Source: Exiguobacterium sp. Leaf196 (GTDB lineage: Bacteria; Bacillota; Bacilli; Exiguobacteriales; Exiguobacteriaceae). From it: a stretch of 64,000 bases of DNA. Made by a program: the position numbers and the translations under genes. How positions within the stretch are numbered: the first letter of the stretch is position 1; each line of letters starts with the position of its first letter. Where the stretch lies: positions 101,143 to 165,142 of the forward strand of contig NZ_LMPV01000012.1 of assembly GCF_001423965.1 (NCBI RefSeq). Reading direction: 5' to 3'. Of the stretch, positions 26,676-35,346 are shown piece by piece. Below the pieces are notes generated by a model. That model was not told the DNA's origin and did no database searches. It saw only the letters and a list, made by a program, of their open reading frames with translations.

Positions 26676-26685
26676 ATTTTACATC

Positions 26686-27129
26686 TCAAAGTGTATCTGC
26701 AAGATAGACGACATAACAATTCCGATCGATATCAATTTCACAGCTGTCACGCTCAAAAATACCGTGTCCTTCGACTTCAATCTTGTCTTTGATCAAAAAA
26801 CGCATCGCTTGGATGTGATTTGGAACCGTTGATGTCTTTAAAAGCGGTTGGGCGCTGTCGGATAGATACTGTCTGAATTCAATATGAATTTGATGCGGTG
26901 GATAAACACGTTCTTCCGTCGCACGCGGTGATGCTTTGATGTGGTCGACAATCAATTGATCGTATTCACCTGCCATCTCATTGGAACGAAGCTCGTATTG
27001 ATGTCCTTCGATGATATGGAATTCGCAGAGTTGGTGGGCGATGATTTCTTCCGGTTCGATCGCATAACGATCATATTGATAGATCGGCTGGAATTCACTA
27101 TTTTCTTCAACATAGTAGGCAAGTGACAT
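26686..27129 (-). CDS. Conserved-looking hypothetical protein, 147 residues
   Basis: A soluble acidic protein not recognised. It begins SLAYYVEENSEFQPIYQYD, has histidine-rich stretches (AHQLCEFHIIEGHQYEL) and ends in EIDIDRNCYVVYLADTL. No signal peptide, membrane segment or known catalytic motif is seen. AAAGGAGG precedes ATG at 27129. It is a single-gene unit with its own terminator and is divergent from the operon at 27268. A chance frame is unlikely given the strong start site and terminator. Confidence 0.7.
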   Translation of the reverse strand: MSLAYYVEENSEFQPIYQYDRYAIEPEEIIAHQLCEFHIIEGHQYELRSNEMAGEYDQLIVDHIKASPRATEERVYPPHQIHIEFRQYLSDSAQPLLKTSTVPNHIQAMRFLIKDKIEVEGHGIFERDSCEIDIDRNCYVVYLADTL

Positions 27130-27267
27130 GCGTAAATCCTCCTTTTCATTCTATAGATACTATTACCACATTTTGATAAAAAAAGTTCCGGCAGAACAAA
27201 GAAACTTTTCTCTTCGAAAAAGCGTATACTATCCATAACGAGAGTAAAAGGAAAGGGGACTGAGAAG

Positions 27268-27606
27268 GTGAATTGGATGAAACAAGCTACACTAGCTGCG
27301 ACACTGTTGATCGGAACGACATTAAGTGGGTGTGGATCGGATGATGCGCGAGCGGAACGACCAGATGATCCGGATTGTGATGACTATGAATATGATAACG
27401 ATGAAGGTGTCTGGTACTGTGATGATAGTTCGTCGACTCATTCAGGCTACTATTACTGGGGTGGTAGTTATTTCGCTTCACGTGCCTTGATGCACAGTGC
27501 GATGCGAACGAAAGGATATACGCCGAAATCGAAAAAAGTAAAGAGTTACAATACGAAAACAAAAGGATTCGGAACGGGCTCGTCCTCCGGCTTTTTCGGC
27601 GGATGA
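27268..27606 (+). CDS. Small lipoprotein, YgiB-like position
   Basis: A 112-residue lipoprotein: signal KQATLAATLLIGTTLSGCGS with lipobox LSGC (Cys near residue 22). An acidic region with Cys pairs follows (PDCDDYEYDN, WYCDDSSST), then a basic segment and a Gly/Ser-Phe tail (GTGSSSGFFGG). In enterobacteria a DUF1190 lipoprotein (YgiB) precedes the ATP-grasp protein YgiC, and the same order is seen here. GTG at 27268 or ATG at 27277 could be the start. The stop overlaps the next start by 4 nt (ATGA), implying coupled translation. Confidence 0.75.
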   Translation: MNWMKQATLAATLLIGTTLSGCGSDDARAERPDDPDCDDYEYDNDEGVWYCDDSSSTHSGYYYWGGSYFASRALMHSAMRTKGYTPKSKKVKSYNTKTKGFGTGSSSGFFGG

Positions 27607-28826
27607 ATAAACGACAGACCTTTTATGGAGACATCGATCGTTTTTGGGATGTGCTAGACGGGGAACCGTACGCTGTCACGGAAATCATGCCGATCTCGGA
27701 CAAACGAATCGATCAACTGCATATCGCGGCGCAAGAAGTGTATCGGATATTTGAAAAAGTACTTCCGATTCTTCGCTCAATGGATGATCAGGCACTACTT
27801 GAACTTGGCTTCCCAGTCGAAAGTCTTGCCTTCTTACGACTCGAGACGATGCGACCGCTGACCGTCATCGGGCGCTTTGATTTCATTGTGACGGCTGATC
27901 GCATTTCACTCATGGAATGGAATGCCGATACGCCGACCTTCATTAAGGAAGTATTTGAAGTCAACGATGTCGTAGCAGAGAAACAAGGATTTAAACGTGT
28001 CAATGATGGAGAAAACGAATGGCTCAAGGAAGCTGTCCGTCGTGCAATCGAAGCAGCGACATATCGGACGAAGCAGGATCCGCATGTCGTCTTCACTTCA
28101 CATGGCGACCATATCGAAGATCGGCTGACGTCTGAGTATTTGCAGTCGTTCTGGAGTAGCGCGGTCTATTGTCCGCTTGATGCACTAGAGATTCGCCCGG
28201 AAGAGGGCTTGTACGATGAGACAGGTAAAAGAATTGATATTTTATATCGGCAAACCTTTCCAATCGAGATGGCTTTGCTGGACCGGGATGAAGAGGGGCG
28301 AAACCTAGGACAGTTATTGTTGCAACTTGTCGAGACAGGGCGGCTAGAAATCATCAATCCACCGTCCGCTTTTTTAATGCAAGCCAAGTCGGTTCTTGCG
28401 TTGATCTGGATGTTACACGAAACCAAGCATCCATACTTGAGCGAAATGGATCATACGATGATTGCACGTTATTTTTTACCGACATACTTATCAGAAGATG
28501 CATTCATCTCAAGCCGACAACCGTTCGTCAAGAAACCGATCTTTGGACGCGAAGGGGACACTGTAACGGTCCATGACGGACAGGGAGAAGTGCTGCTAAA
28601 GAATGAACAGCATACGTTTCTTGATCAACCGGCTGTCTATCAAGCGTATCGAGAATTACCGACGTATCCACTTCAAGAAGAGGGAGACGTCGCGTATATG
28701 TACGGTGTTTTTATTTTAGGTGGAAGACCGAGTGCGATTGGTGTACGTGCTGGAGAACGGATTACTGGGAATCGTTCCTATTTCGTACCAATCGGTCGAC
28801 AGCATGAAGGAGGGGAAAACATATGA
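27603..28826 (+). CDS. Glutathionylspermidine synthase-like ATP-grasp protein (YgiC/YjfC family)
   Basis: A 407-residue member of the glutathionylspermidine synthase preATP-grasp family. Recognisable segments: GRFDFIVTADRISLMEWNAD with the Asn/Asp substrate-ATP site, LYDETGKRIDILYRQTFPIE, and FVKKPIFGREGDTV near residue 305. True glutathionylspermidine synthases also have an amidase domain, absent here, so this is the stand-alone ligase type. YgiC-like enzymes are thought to ligate a peptide with an amine; substrate unknown. It overlaps its neighbours on both sides by ATGA. Confidence 0.87.
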   Translation: MNKRQTFYGDIDRFWDVLDGEPYAVTEIMPISDKRIDQLHIAAQEVYRIFEKVLPILRSMDDQALLELGFPVESLAFLRLETMRPLTVIGRFDFIVTADRISLMEWNADTPTFIKEVFEVNDVVAEKQGFKRVNDGENEWLKEAVRRAIEAATYRTKQDPHVVFTSHGDHIEDRLTSEYLQSFWSSAVYCPLDALEIRPEEGLYDETGKRIDILYRQTFPIEMALLDRDEEGRNLGQLLLQLVETGRLEIINPPSAFLMQAKSVLALIWMLHETKHPYLSEMDHTMIARYFLPTYLSEDAFISSRQPFVKKPIFGREGDTVTVHDGQGEVLLKNEQHTFLDQPAVYQAYRELPTYPLQEEGDVAYMYGVFILGGRPSAIGVRAGERITGNRSYFVPIGRQHEGGENI

Positions 28827-29458
28827 AAGCAGCCATTTTAGGAGCATCCGGTCTAGTTGGCCAAGAACTCGTAGACCGTTTGTTGGCAGAAGAGGCATAT
28901 AGCGAGGTACATGTTCTTGTTCGCCGACCGATACGCCGTTTTCATCCGAAACTTGAAGAATGGGTGATTGATTTTGATCGTGTGACAGAAATCGAATTGC
29001 CTGTCGTTGATCACGTCTACTGTGCACTAGGTACGACGATTAAACAAGCAGGCTCGCAAGATGCATTCCGTCTAGTTGATTATACGTATCCGGTTGAACT
29101 TGGTCGTGAACTGTTAGATCTCGGTGCGACACGTTTTGCTTTGATTTCAGCTCTTGGTGCCCATCCGAATGCCAAAACCTTCTACAATCGCGTAAAAGGG
29201 GATACGGAAAATGGACTACGCGTACTAGGATACGATGCATTACTAATTTTCAGACCTTCGCTCTTGTTAGGAGAAAGAGACGAGTTTCGTTTAGGCGAAC
29301 AGGCAGCTGCGAAAATTTCGACGGTGTTACGACCGTTATTAAAACGCAGTGCCATCGCTCCGATCGAAGCCGGTCAAGTCGCTGCGGCGATGATTCATGA
29401 AACGCTACATGCGCCGCCTGGAATTACGATCATCGAATCAAAACAGATGCAATCTTGA
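28823..29458 (+). CDS. NAD(P)-binding atypical short-chain reductase (HTATIP2-like)
   Basis: A 211-residue Rossmann protein: AAILGASGLVGQELVDRLL is the NAD(P)-binding turn, VDHVYCALGTTIKQAGS and YNRVKGDTENGLRVLGYD carry the Tyr-x-x-x-Lys-like YNRVK, and LLIFRPSLLLGERDEFR is typical of the TIP30/HTATIP2-like oxidoreductase group. It begins within the stop of the YgiC-like gene (ATGA), so it is the third gene of a tightly coupled operon ended by the terminator at 29457. Confidence 0.85.
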   Translation: MKAAILGASGLVGQELVDRLLAEEAYSEVHVLVRRPIRRFHPKLEEWVIDFDRVTEIELPVVDHVYCALGTTIKQAGSQDAFRLVDYTYPVELGRELLDLGATRFALISALGAHPNAKTFYNRVKGDTENGLRVLGYDALLIFRPSLLLGERDEFRLGEQAAAKISTVLRPLLKRSAIAPIEAGQVAAAMIHETLHAPPGITIIESKQMQS

Positions 29459-29487
29459 GCAGCCGACTTGTCGGTTGCTCTTTTATT
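29457..29487 (+). terminator. Terminator of the lipoprotein-ligase-reductase operon
   Basis: GAGCAGCCGAC-tt-GTCGGTTGCTC followed by TTTTATT. Confidence 0.8.
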
Positions 29488-29532
29488 ATTCTTGTAATAT
29501 AAATAATATTTGACTCATCAAATGATTTGCGG

Positions 29533-29577
29533 TTGAATGGTAAAGTGCTGTCTCATATATAAAAAAAGAAGTGAGAC
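29533..29577 (+). promoter_or_regulatory. Promoter with inverted repeat for the peptide transporter
   Basis: TTGAAT (29533-29538) and TATATA (29556-29561), spacer 17 bp. GTCTCA (29550-29555) and TGAGAC (29572-29577) form an inverted repeat that brackets the -10, a possible repressor site. The leader from ~29568 to 29696 holds no gene. Confidence 0.55.
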
Positions 29578-29696
29578 AATTCAGGCAAAACAGTGTATTC
29601 GTATCCTATCTGTTTCGTCACGCTTATCGTTTGGGGAAAGCGGGAAAAGATGATGGATTATGCACTTATTCAGGGCAGATGAAAGGAGCCAATCAT

Positions 29697-31190
29697 ATGG
29701 CAGAGTTTGATCGCGATCAGGTCTATAAGACCGTTCCGCAAAAAGGATTCTTTGGAAATCCGAAAGGGTTATTCACCCTCTTCTTCACCGAGTTTTGGGA
29801 GCGTTTCTCCTACTATGGTATGCGTGCCATCCTTATCTTCTATATGTACGACTCAGTCGCAAATGGTGGTCTAGGAATTGACAAGACGACAGCTGCGTCA
29901 ATCATGGCCGTTTACGGTTCACTCGTCTACATGTCTGGGATCATTGGTGGATGGGTAGCTGACCGTTTGCTCGGTACGTCTCGAACTGTATTCTATGGTG
30001 GTATCTTGATAATGCTGGGGCATATCGTTCTTGCTTTACCAGCAGGCATTACGGCACTCTTCGTCTCGATGGGACTCATCGTCATCGGTACCGGTTTCTT
30101 GAAACCGAACGTATCGAATATCGTCGGAGATTTGTACAGTAAGACGGATAATCGTCGTGATGCTGGATTTAGTATCTTCTACATGGGGATCAACGCTGGG
30201 GCATTCCTTTCACCACTCGTCGTCGGTGAAGTGGCTGACCGTGGTGGGTACCATGCTGGTTTCGCACTCGCCGCCATCGGAATGTTCGCAGGACTTATCG
30301 TCTTCGTCCTGACGAAAAAGAAAAACCTTGGTCAAGCAGGTACGTATGTCTTAAACCCATTAAAAGGGGACGAGAAAAAACGCTTCATCACGATTGCGTC
30401 GATCGTTGTCGTCGTCATTGCGGTTCTCGGTGTCATTGCATCGATGACAGGATTGTTGACGATTTCTCGCTTTACCTTGATGGTCACGATTCTCGGAATC
30501 TTGATTCCAATCGCCTATTTCACAGTCATGCTTCGTAGTCCAAAGATTACAGATGACGAACGATCGCGCTTGATTGCTTATATTCCGCTCTTTATCGCAG
30601 CAGCGATTTTCTGGGCGATCCAAGAACAAGGTTCATATGTCCTCTCGATCTTTGCAAGTGAACGGACGAACCTTTCATTCTTAGGATTTGAGATTCAACC
30701 GGCATTCTTCCAATCGTTGAATCCGCTCTTCATCATCGTATTAGCACCTGTATTTGCAAGCTTCTGGGTCAAGCTAGGGGATCGTCAACCGACGACGATG
30801 CAAAAGTTTTCGTTCGGTCTTCTGTTTGCAGGGCTTTCGTTCATCGTCATGACACTACCAGGTATCCTATTCGGTGTTGAAACAACAGTTAGTCCGCTCT
30901 GGCTGACGCTCAGCTTCTTCCTCGTCGTCATCGGTGAGCTCTTCTTGTCACCAGTCGGTTTATCGGCAACGACAAAATTGGCGCCGGCAGCCTTCTCAGC
31001 GCAAACAATGAGTCTATGGTTCTTGACGAACGCAACGGGACAAGCGGTCAACGCGCAAATCGTTAAGTACTATAAAGCGGATACAGAGATTCTATATTTC
31101 GGTATCACAGGTATCGTTGCCGTCATCTTCGGATTACTCTTATTCGCTTTCGCACCAAAACTTCAAAAATACATGCGCGGCATTCGTTAA
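29697..31190 (+). CDS. POT family proton-dependent oligopeptide transporter
   Basis: A 497-residue MFS transporter of the POT/PTR family (DtpT-like), which imports di- and tripeptides with protons. The E-x-x-E-R motif is in FFTEFWERFSYYGMRAIL (residue ~33), the PTR signature in FYMGINAGAFLSPLVVGE, and GTGFLKPNVSNIVG follows. About fourteen membrane segments fit the family. ATG at 29697 has AAAGGAG upstream; the frame is open further upstream but has no site there and would include the leader. Confidence 0.93.
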   Translation: MAEFDRDQVYKTVPQKGFFGNPKGLFTLFFTEFWERFSYYGMRAILIFYMYDSVANGGLGIDKTTAASIMAVYGSLVYMSGIIGGWVADRLLGTSRTVFYGGILIMLGHIVLALPAGITALFVSMGLIVIGTGFLKPNVSNIVGDLYSKTDNRRDAGFSIFYMGINAGAFLSPLVVGEVADRGGYHAGFALAAIGMFAGLIVFVLTKKKNLGQAGTYVLNPLKGDEKKRFITIASIVVVVIAVLGVIASMTGLLTISRFTLMVTILGILIPIAYFTVMLRSPKITDDERSRLIAYIPLFIAAAIFWAIQEQGSYVLSIFASERTNLSFLGFEIQPAFFQSLNPLFIIVLAPVFASFWVKLGDRQPTTMQKFSFGLLFAGLSFIVMTLPGILFGVETTVSPLWLTLSFFLVVIGELFLSPVGLSATTKLAPAAFSAQTMSLWFLTNATGQAVNAQIVKYYKADTEILYFGITGIVAVIFGLLLFAFAPKLQKYMRGIR

Positions 31191-31197
31191 GATATTC

Positions 31198-31234
31198 AAA
31201 AAAGACGCTTTCTCGATCGAGAAAGCGTCTTTTT
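31198..31234. terminator. Bidirectional terminator between peptide and purine transporters
   Basis: AAAAAGACGCTTTCTCGA and its reverse complement are contiguous, giving a long perfect stem with T-tails both ways. Confidence 0.9.
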
Positions 31235-31235
31235 A

Positions 31236-32507
31236 TTAATCATTCGTCCGGATATGGCGTAAGGCCTCTGCAAGCAAGGCGACTAACGTTCCGAGGACGA
31301 GACCGTTCGACATCAGTGTCGTCATGAGTGGTGGTAAATCGGCCGTTGCTTCTTTCGGTAACAACAACGCACCGATGCCGACGAGAACTGGAAGACCAAC
31401 TGTGATCATCGCTGTTTGACGATTCAAATCGCGAGCCGCTTCCGTGACGCCGATGATTGCCATGCCGGCAACGATCGGGGCGACCATCGCATAACCAACA
31501 GCGACAGGGATTTTAGCAATCAAACCGACGAACGGTGTCACGATACTGAGGAAGAGACACGTGATATTCGCATAAACGAACGCTTTGCGGTCCGTATTAT
31601 CCGTTGAGGCGATGAATCCAGCCGTTCCGGAAATAGCAACAGGACCCACTGTACCGAACAGACCGGCGAAGAGTTGTCCGATACCAGCCGTGATACCAGC
31701 CGTCCCGACTTGTCCTTTGACCGTTTCTCCGCGCTTCGCACTGATGATTCGTTCAATGACCTTGATGTTCGCTAAGACGTTCGTCATCAAGAGTAACGAG
31801 ATGATGATAGCAGTCGGTAATAGGCTCCAATCGATATGAATACCGCCGAATGGTAATAGGCTCGGTAAAGTGAACAGTGGACCATCAAAGCTCGGCATCT
31901 CAGCACGTCCGATCAGTGCGAACATACTCCAACCGACAAGTAGTGTAATCAATAAAGCATATTGTCGTAAGCGATCACTGCGTTCTAAATAGAGCGAGAT
32001 CAAGACGGTCAAAATCGAGATGACGGCAGGTAATGCTTGAATCCGTCCGTCTTCGATATTCAACAATCCTTTCATGACGGATCCCGACAGCTGTGCCGAC
32101 AGCAATAACATATAAACACCAATGACTTGTGGAGTGAAGAGCGGAACTAAGCGTCGTAAGACACCTGTCACCGTCAAGATGATACAGATGATTCCGCTGA
32201 GTAAGAGTAAGAATCCGAGCGATTGTAGCGTGTTCGAATAACTGCCGTACAGTGTGACACCAATCGATGAATAGAGAGCGAATACTCCCCACCAAATTCC
32301 AGCAGGACCTTCCATGATTGGAAGACGGTGTCCGAGTAGGACTTGAAATAGACTTAAGATGGCAAATACGAATAGACAACGAGATAAAAAGGAAAGCGTC
32401 TCGGCACCCGAGAGTTCAAACGATGCTGCGATGGCAAGGGGTGGGGCAATGTTGGTACAGATGATGAATAAAAACCATTGAATCGTAGACACAAGGGTAC
32501 GCGGCAA
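31236..32507 (-). CDS. Purine/pyrimidine permease (NCS2 family)
   Basis: A 423-residue membrane protein of the nucleobase-cation symporter 2 family with 12-14 segments. Family features include the early IVQWF-like STIQWFLFIICTNIAPPLAI, MEGPAGIWWGVFALYSS, and GTVGPVAISGTAGFIAST (residues ~300-317, comparable to the NCS2 signature region). TTG at 32507 is chosen because AAAGGAGAT precedes it by 6-7 nt; an upstream ATG at 32615 has no site. Relatives carry xanthine, uric acid or guanine/hypoxanthine; the substrate is not certain. No purine riboswitch was seen upstream. Confidence 0.85.
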   Translation of the reverse strand: MPRTLVSTIQWFLFIICTNIAPPLAIAASFELSGAETLSFLSRCLFVFAILSLFQVLLGHRLPIMEGPAGIWWGVFALYSSIGVTLYGSYSNTLQSLGFLLLLSGIICIILTVTGVLRRLVPLFTPQVIGVYMLLLSAQLSGSVMKGLLNIEDGRIQALPAVISILTVLISLYLERSDRLRQYALLITLLVGWSMFALIGRAEMPSFDGPLFTLPSLLPFGGIHIDWSLLPTAIIISLLLMTNVLANIKVIERIISAKRGETVKGQVGTAGITAGIGQLFAGLFGTVGPVAISGTAGFIASTDNTDRKAFVYANITCLFLSIVTPFVGLIAKIPVAVGYAMVAPIVAGMAIIGVTEAARDLNRQTAMITVGLPVLVGIGALLLPKEATADLPPLMTTLMSNGLVLGTLVALLAEALRHIRTND

Positions 32508-32665
32508 AACGTAAATCTCCTTTCGAAAAAACAATAGTGACTTTATCTTAAACCAATTCATGAAAAAGAGATAGGGATGCTTACAATGACTGAAAATTCT
32601 ATCATTTGTTTTCATATGTGATTTAACACATAATAATGGGTATAACGCTATAGGGAGGGAATGAC

Positions 32666-33361
32666 ATGAAAAAATGGAGTAAACGAATCCTTGGAACGAT
32701 TGTTGCAGTACTTGCGCTACTCGTATTTGCCTTTATGATTTGGGCACAATTCGATTATGACGCTTCGCAGCAAGCGGCGTCTTACGTGGAGACGGAAACA
32801 CCACGTGAAGTCACGTTTGGAAAAGAGACGAGTGACGTCGGATTCATCTTTTATCAAGGGGCAAAAGTCGATGCAGCTGCTTACAGTTATTATGGTAATC
32901 AACTAGCGAAAGATGGACATTTTGTCATCATACCGAAGCTACCGTTTCGGATTGCCTTGCTCGATGCAAACGAAGGACTCGATATCGTCGAGGAATATCC
33001 GCAGGTCAAAAAGTGGTATCTGATCGGGCATTCACTAGGTGGAAGCGCGGCTTCGACAATCATCGAACAACATTCGAAGATTAAAGGAATCATCTTCCTC
33101 GCATCCTATCCGATTGATTCGATTGATGTGCCCTCACTAACGGTCTATGGTGGACAAGATGGTGTCTTACCAATCGCTGATATCGAAAAAAGTAAGCAGA
33201 ATGTTCGAAAAGATGCGGTATTCCATGAAATCAAACAAGGAAATCATGCGAACTTTGGTATGTATGGACCACAAAAAGGGGACAACAGGAGCCCATTGAC
33301 GTCAAAAGAGCAACAAGATGAGGCGTTAGACGAAATCAAACAATTTATCGATATGCCTTGA
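32666..33361 (+). CDS. Membrane-anchored alpha/beta hydrolase
   Basis: A 231-residue protein with one N-terminal membrane segment (residues ~8-28, basic before it) and an outside-facing alpha/beta hydrolase domain. The nucleophile elbow is YLIGHSLGGSAASTI (near residue 122); Asp is likely in VYGGQDGVLP and His in EIKQGNHANFGMYG. It resembles the CinA/YvaK-like dienelactone-type hydrolase family (Hydrolase_5). AGGGAGG precedes ATG. Monocistronic between two terminators. Confidence 0.85.
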   Translation: MKKWSKRILGTIVAVLALLVFAFMIWAQFDYDASQQAASYVETETPREVTFGKETSDVGFIFYQGAKVDAAAYSYYGNQLAKDGHFVIIPKLPFRIALLDANEGLDIVEEYPQVKKWYLIGHSLGGSAASTIIEQHSKIKGIIFLASYPIDSIDVPSLTVYGGQDGVLPIADIEKSKQNVRKDAVFHEIKQGNHANFGMYGPQKGDNRSPLTSKEQQDEALDEIKQFIDMP

Positions 33362-33398
33362 TCGATTCTTTAGGAAGAAACGATTCATCAACCAAACG

Positions 33399-33451
33399 AA
33401 AAAGACGGAGAGATTCCGGCACTGCGTCCGGAATCTCTCCGTCTTTTTTTA
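33399..33451. terminator. Terminator between hydrolase and fructokinase
   Basis: AAAGACGGAGAGATTCCGG pairs fully with its reverse complement after an 8-nt loop, followed by TTTTTTT; works for the plus-strand gene and possibly the minus operon. Confidence 0.85.
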
Positions 33452-33456
33452 CGGAT

Positions 33457-34392
33457 TTAACTCAAGCGATGAGCGACTTCATCAAGTGTTGGCAAGGCAG
33501 CCATTGCACCTTTGACGGAAGCAGCAAGCCCACCTGAAATCGCTGCGAATCGTCCGATATCATGAAGTTCATCTGCTGACCAAGCGAATGAAAAATCACG
33601 TAACGCACACTGATAGAGTAACCCGGACATGAAAGCATCCCCAGCTCCTGTCGTATCAATCGCGTCGACCGTAATCGCATCGATGACAGCCATCGCGTGA
33701 TCCGTATACAGAATCGACCCTTCACTTCCACGCGTGATAGCGAGAAGACGGATCGGGTATTCAGCTAACAATTCGGCAGCCCCGTCATCAAGGTCTGTTT
33801 GTCCTGTTAAAAACGTTAACTCTTCCTCGGCGAGTTTGACGATTTGTGCATCCGGTAGGACGGACCGGATCGTCGTCCGTGCTTCATCGAGATTTGGCCA
33901 TAACGATTCACGCAAGTTCGGATCATACGAGACAGGCACTTGGTGTTCTTTCGCACGAGCGATAGCTGTTCGTGTAGCGTTTACGGCTTCACCAGTGATC
34001 AAAGAGATAGAGCCGATGTGTAATAAATCGACAGACTCGAAGTCCTCTGGTACATGTGTTTCGTGAAAATGCATATCAGCGCGTTCCGCATTGATGAACT
34101 CAAATGACCGCTCGCCATCCTGCCCATTCGTGACGAGGACAAGACCTGTCTTTTGTGTTGAATCATGGATGAGGTAATCCGTGCGGACGCCATAGTGATG
34201 TAACGTATCTTTCAAGAAGTGGCCCATCGAATCATCTCCGACCGCTCCAAGAAAATAACTGTCTGCGCCTAATCGAGCGAGTCCGACGGAGACATTGGCA
34301 GGAGCACCCCCAGGATTTTTTTGAAATGTCATGTTCTCGGCATCAAGAGGAATCAAATCAATCAGTGCTTCCCCTAAACTAAAGATTTTCAT
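33457..34392 (-). CDS. scrK: Fructokinase (PfkB family)
   Basis: A 311-residue sugar kinase that phosphorylates fructose released after hydrolysis of imported sucrose-6-phosphate. KNPGGAPANVSVGLARLGA (residues ~28-46) is the substrate-side PfkB motif and DTTGAGDAFMSGLLYQ (~255) holds the catalytic Asp and anion hole. ATG at 34392 follows AAAGGAG, which lies inside the preceding antiterminator gene; the 14-nt overlap implies coupled translation. It is the last gene of the PTS-antiterminator-kinase operon. No sucrose-6-phosphate hydrolase gene is seen next to it. Confidence 0.9.
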   Translation of the reverse strand: MKIFSLGEALIDLIPLDAENMTFQKNPGGAPANVSVGLARLGADSYFLGAVGDDSMGHFLKDTLHHYGVRTDYLIHDSTQKTGLVLVTNGQDGERSFEFINAERADMHFHETHVPEDFESVDLLHIGSISLITGEAVNATRTAIARAKEHQVPVSYDPNLRESLWPNLDEARTTIRSVLPDAQIVKLAEEELTFLTGQTDLDDGAAELLAEYPIRLLAITRGSEGSILYTDHAMAVIDAITVDAIDTTGAGDAFMSGLLYQCALRDFSFAWSADELHDIGRFAAISGGLAASVKGAMAALPTLDEVAHRLS

Positions 34393-35236
34393 ACGTAGAA
34401 CTCCTTTCAAGGTCGGGACGAATCCGTTCAATGTGTAAAGCCATATAACCAATTTCTGATTCAGGGACACGCGTATCGAGTTCGACTGCCAGCCAGTCTC
34501 CCATCTGATTCGCACAGGCGTAGGCGTCTGCATAACGGGTTTTGACAGCTGATAGAATTACGTCATCCATGTCGTGTAACGTTTCTCCCTGTTCGATCCG
34601 AGCGAGGACCAATTTCATATGCGTGAAGAAACGATAGTACGTCATCGACGATGTTTCGATCGTTTTTCCAAAAAAGACTTCAATCTGTTCACGCAGTTCA
34701 TTGAGTAACGTGACCGTCTGCAAAGCAGTTGCCATGTTCGGATGAGTCTGGCGTGCATTATATAAGTGAAGCGCGATGTTCGCTGCTTCTTCTTTAGGGA
34801 GGGTGAACTGTAACGCGCGTTCGATTTCAAGGACTGCCCATTCTCCGATCGCATATTCTGGTCCATATAAAAGACGAATCTCTTCTGCTAGTCTATTATG
34901 CACGACGAGTTGTTCACGTGCTAGCCGTACGGCATGAGCGAGGTGATCCGTCAGACTGACATGAATATAGTCATGAAACGGCGTCTGAAGTTCACCTTCT
35001 GCATGCGAGATGATGCGTTCGGATAAGTCGATGATCTCAAGTGGTGTCGTCGTCAGAATCTCTTTGAACTGTTCCGCATTTTCAAACGAAGGGATGAACA
35101 TTTTTTCGATCTTCGTCGCTTGGATCGGATCTTTTTTCTTTTTTCCAAAGGCGATACCGGGTCCCATGATGATGCGTTCTTGTCCATTTTCTTTAACGAC
35201 AACTGCATTGTTGTTGAGGATTTTATGAATAATCAG
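34379..35236 (-). CDS. BglG/SacT-family transcriptional antiterminator
   Basis: A 285-residue RNA-binding antiterminator. The CAT domain starts IIHKILNNNAVVVKENGQE and runs to GIAFGKKKKD; two PRD domains follow with regulatory histidines (DYIHVSLTDHLAHAVRLA; NIALHLYNARQTHP; GYMALHIERI). The only start with a good ribosome site is CTG at 35234-35236, 8 nt after AAAGGAGG, which places the protein exactly at the usual N terminus; a TTG at 35302 adds 22 residues but has no site. It would bind the RAT sequence at 36851-36878 when sucrose is present and prevent termination. Confidence 0.88.
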   Translation of the reverse strand: MIIHKILNNNAVVVKENGQERIIMGPGIAFGKKKKDPIQATKIEKMFIPSFENAEQFKEILTTTPLEIIDLSERIISHAEGELQTPFHDYIHVSLTDHLAHAVRLAREQLVVHNRLAEEIRLLYGPEYAIGEWAVLEIERALQFTLPKEEAANIALHLYNARQTHPNMATALQTVTLLNELREQIEVFFGKTIETSSMTYYRFFTHMKLVLARIEQGETLHDMDDVILSAVKTRYADAYACANQMGDWLAVELDTRVPESEIGYMALHIERIRPDLERSSTYENL

Positions 35237-35302
35237 CCTGACGTCCTCCTTTCCAGTCTTTTCTTTATTATAAAGCGAACGTAGAGCTTTGCGAACCGAC
35301 AA

Positions 35303-35340
35303 ATGCGACCACCGAGTCAGTGGACCCGGTTTGGTCGCAT
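35303..35340 (-). other. Intercistronic stem-loop between PTS and antiterminator genes
   Basis: ATGCGACC and GGTCGCAT pair, with an inner CCG/CGG and GTC/GAC helix. There is no T-run, so it more likely stabilises mRNA or lowers downstream expression than stops transcription. Confidence 0.45.
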
Positions 35341-35346
35341 GAAGGA

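Noticed and set aside
26895..26915. Fifth DnaA box near GGTGGATAAA
   Set aside because: It lacks the required TGTGG core, so it is not a match to TTATCCACA.
32462..32640. Purine riboswitch upstream of the NCS2 permease
   Set aside because: No TATA...loop-loop aptamer words of the xpt class were found in the leader.
32606..32643. Sigma-B-type promoter (GGGTAT at 32638) before the hydrolase gene at 32666
   Set aside because: The -35 half does not match GTTTAA at an acceptable spacing.
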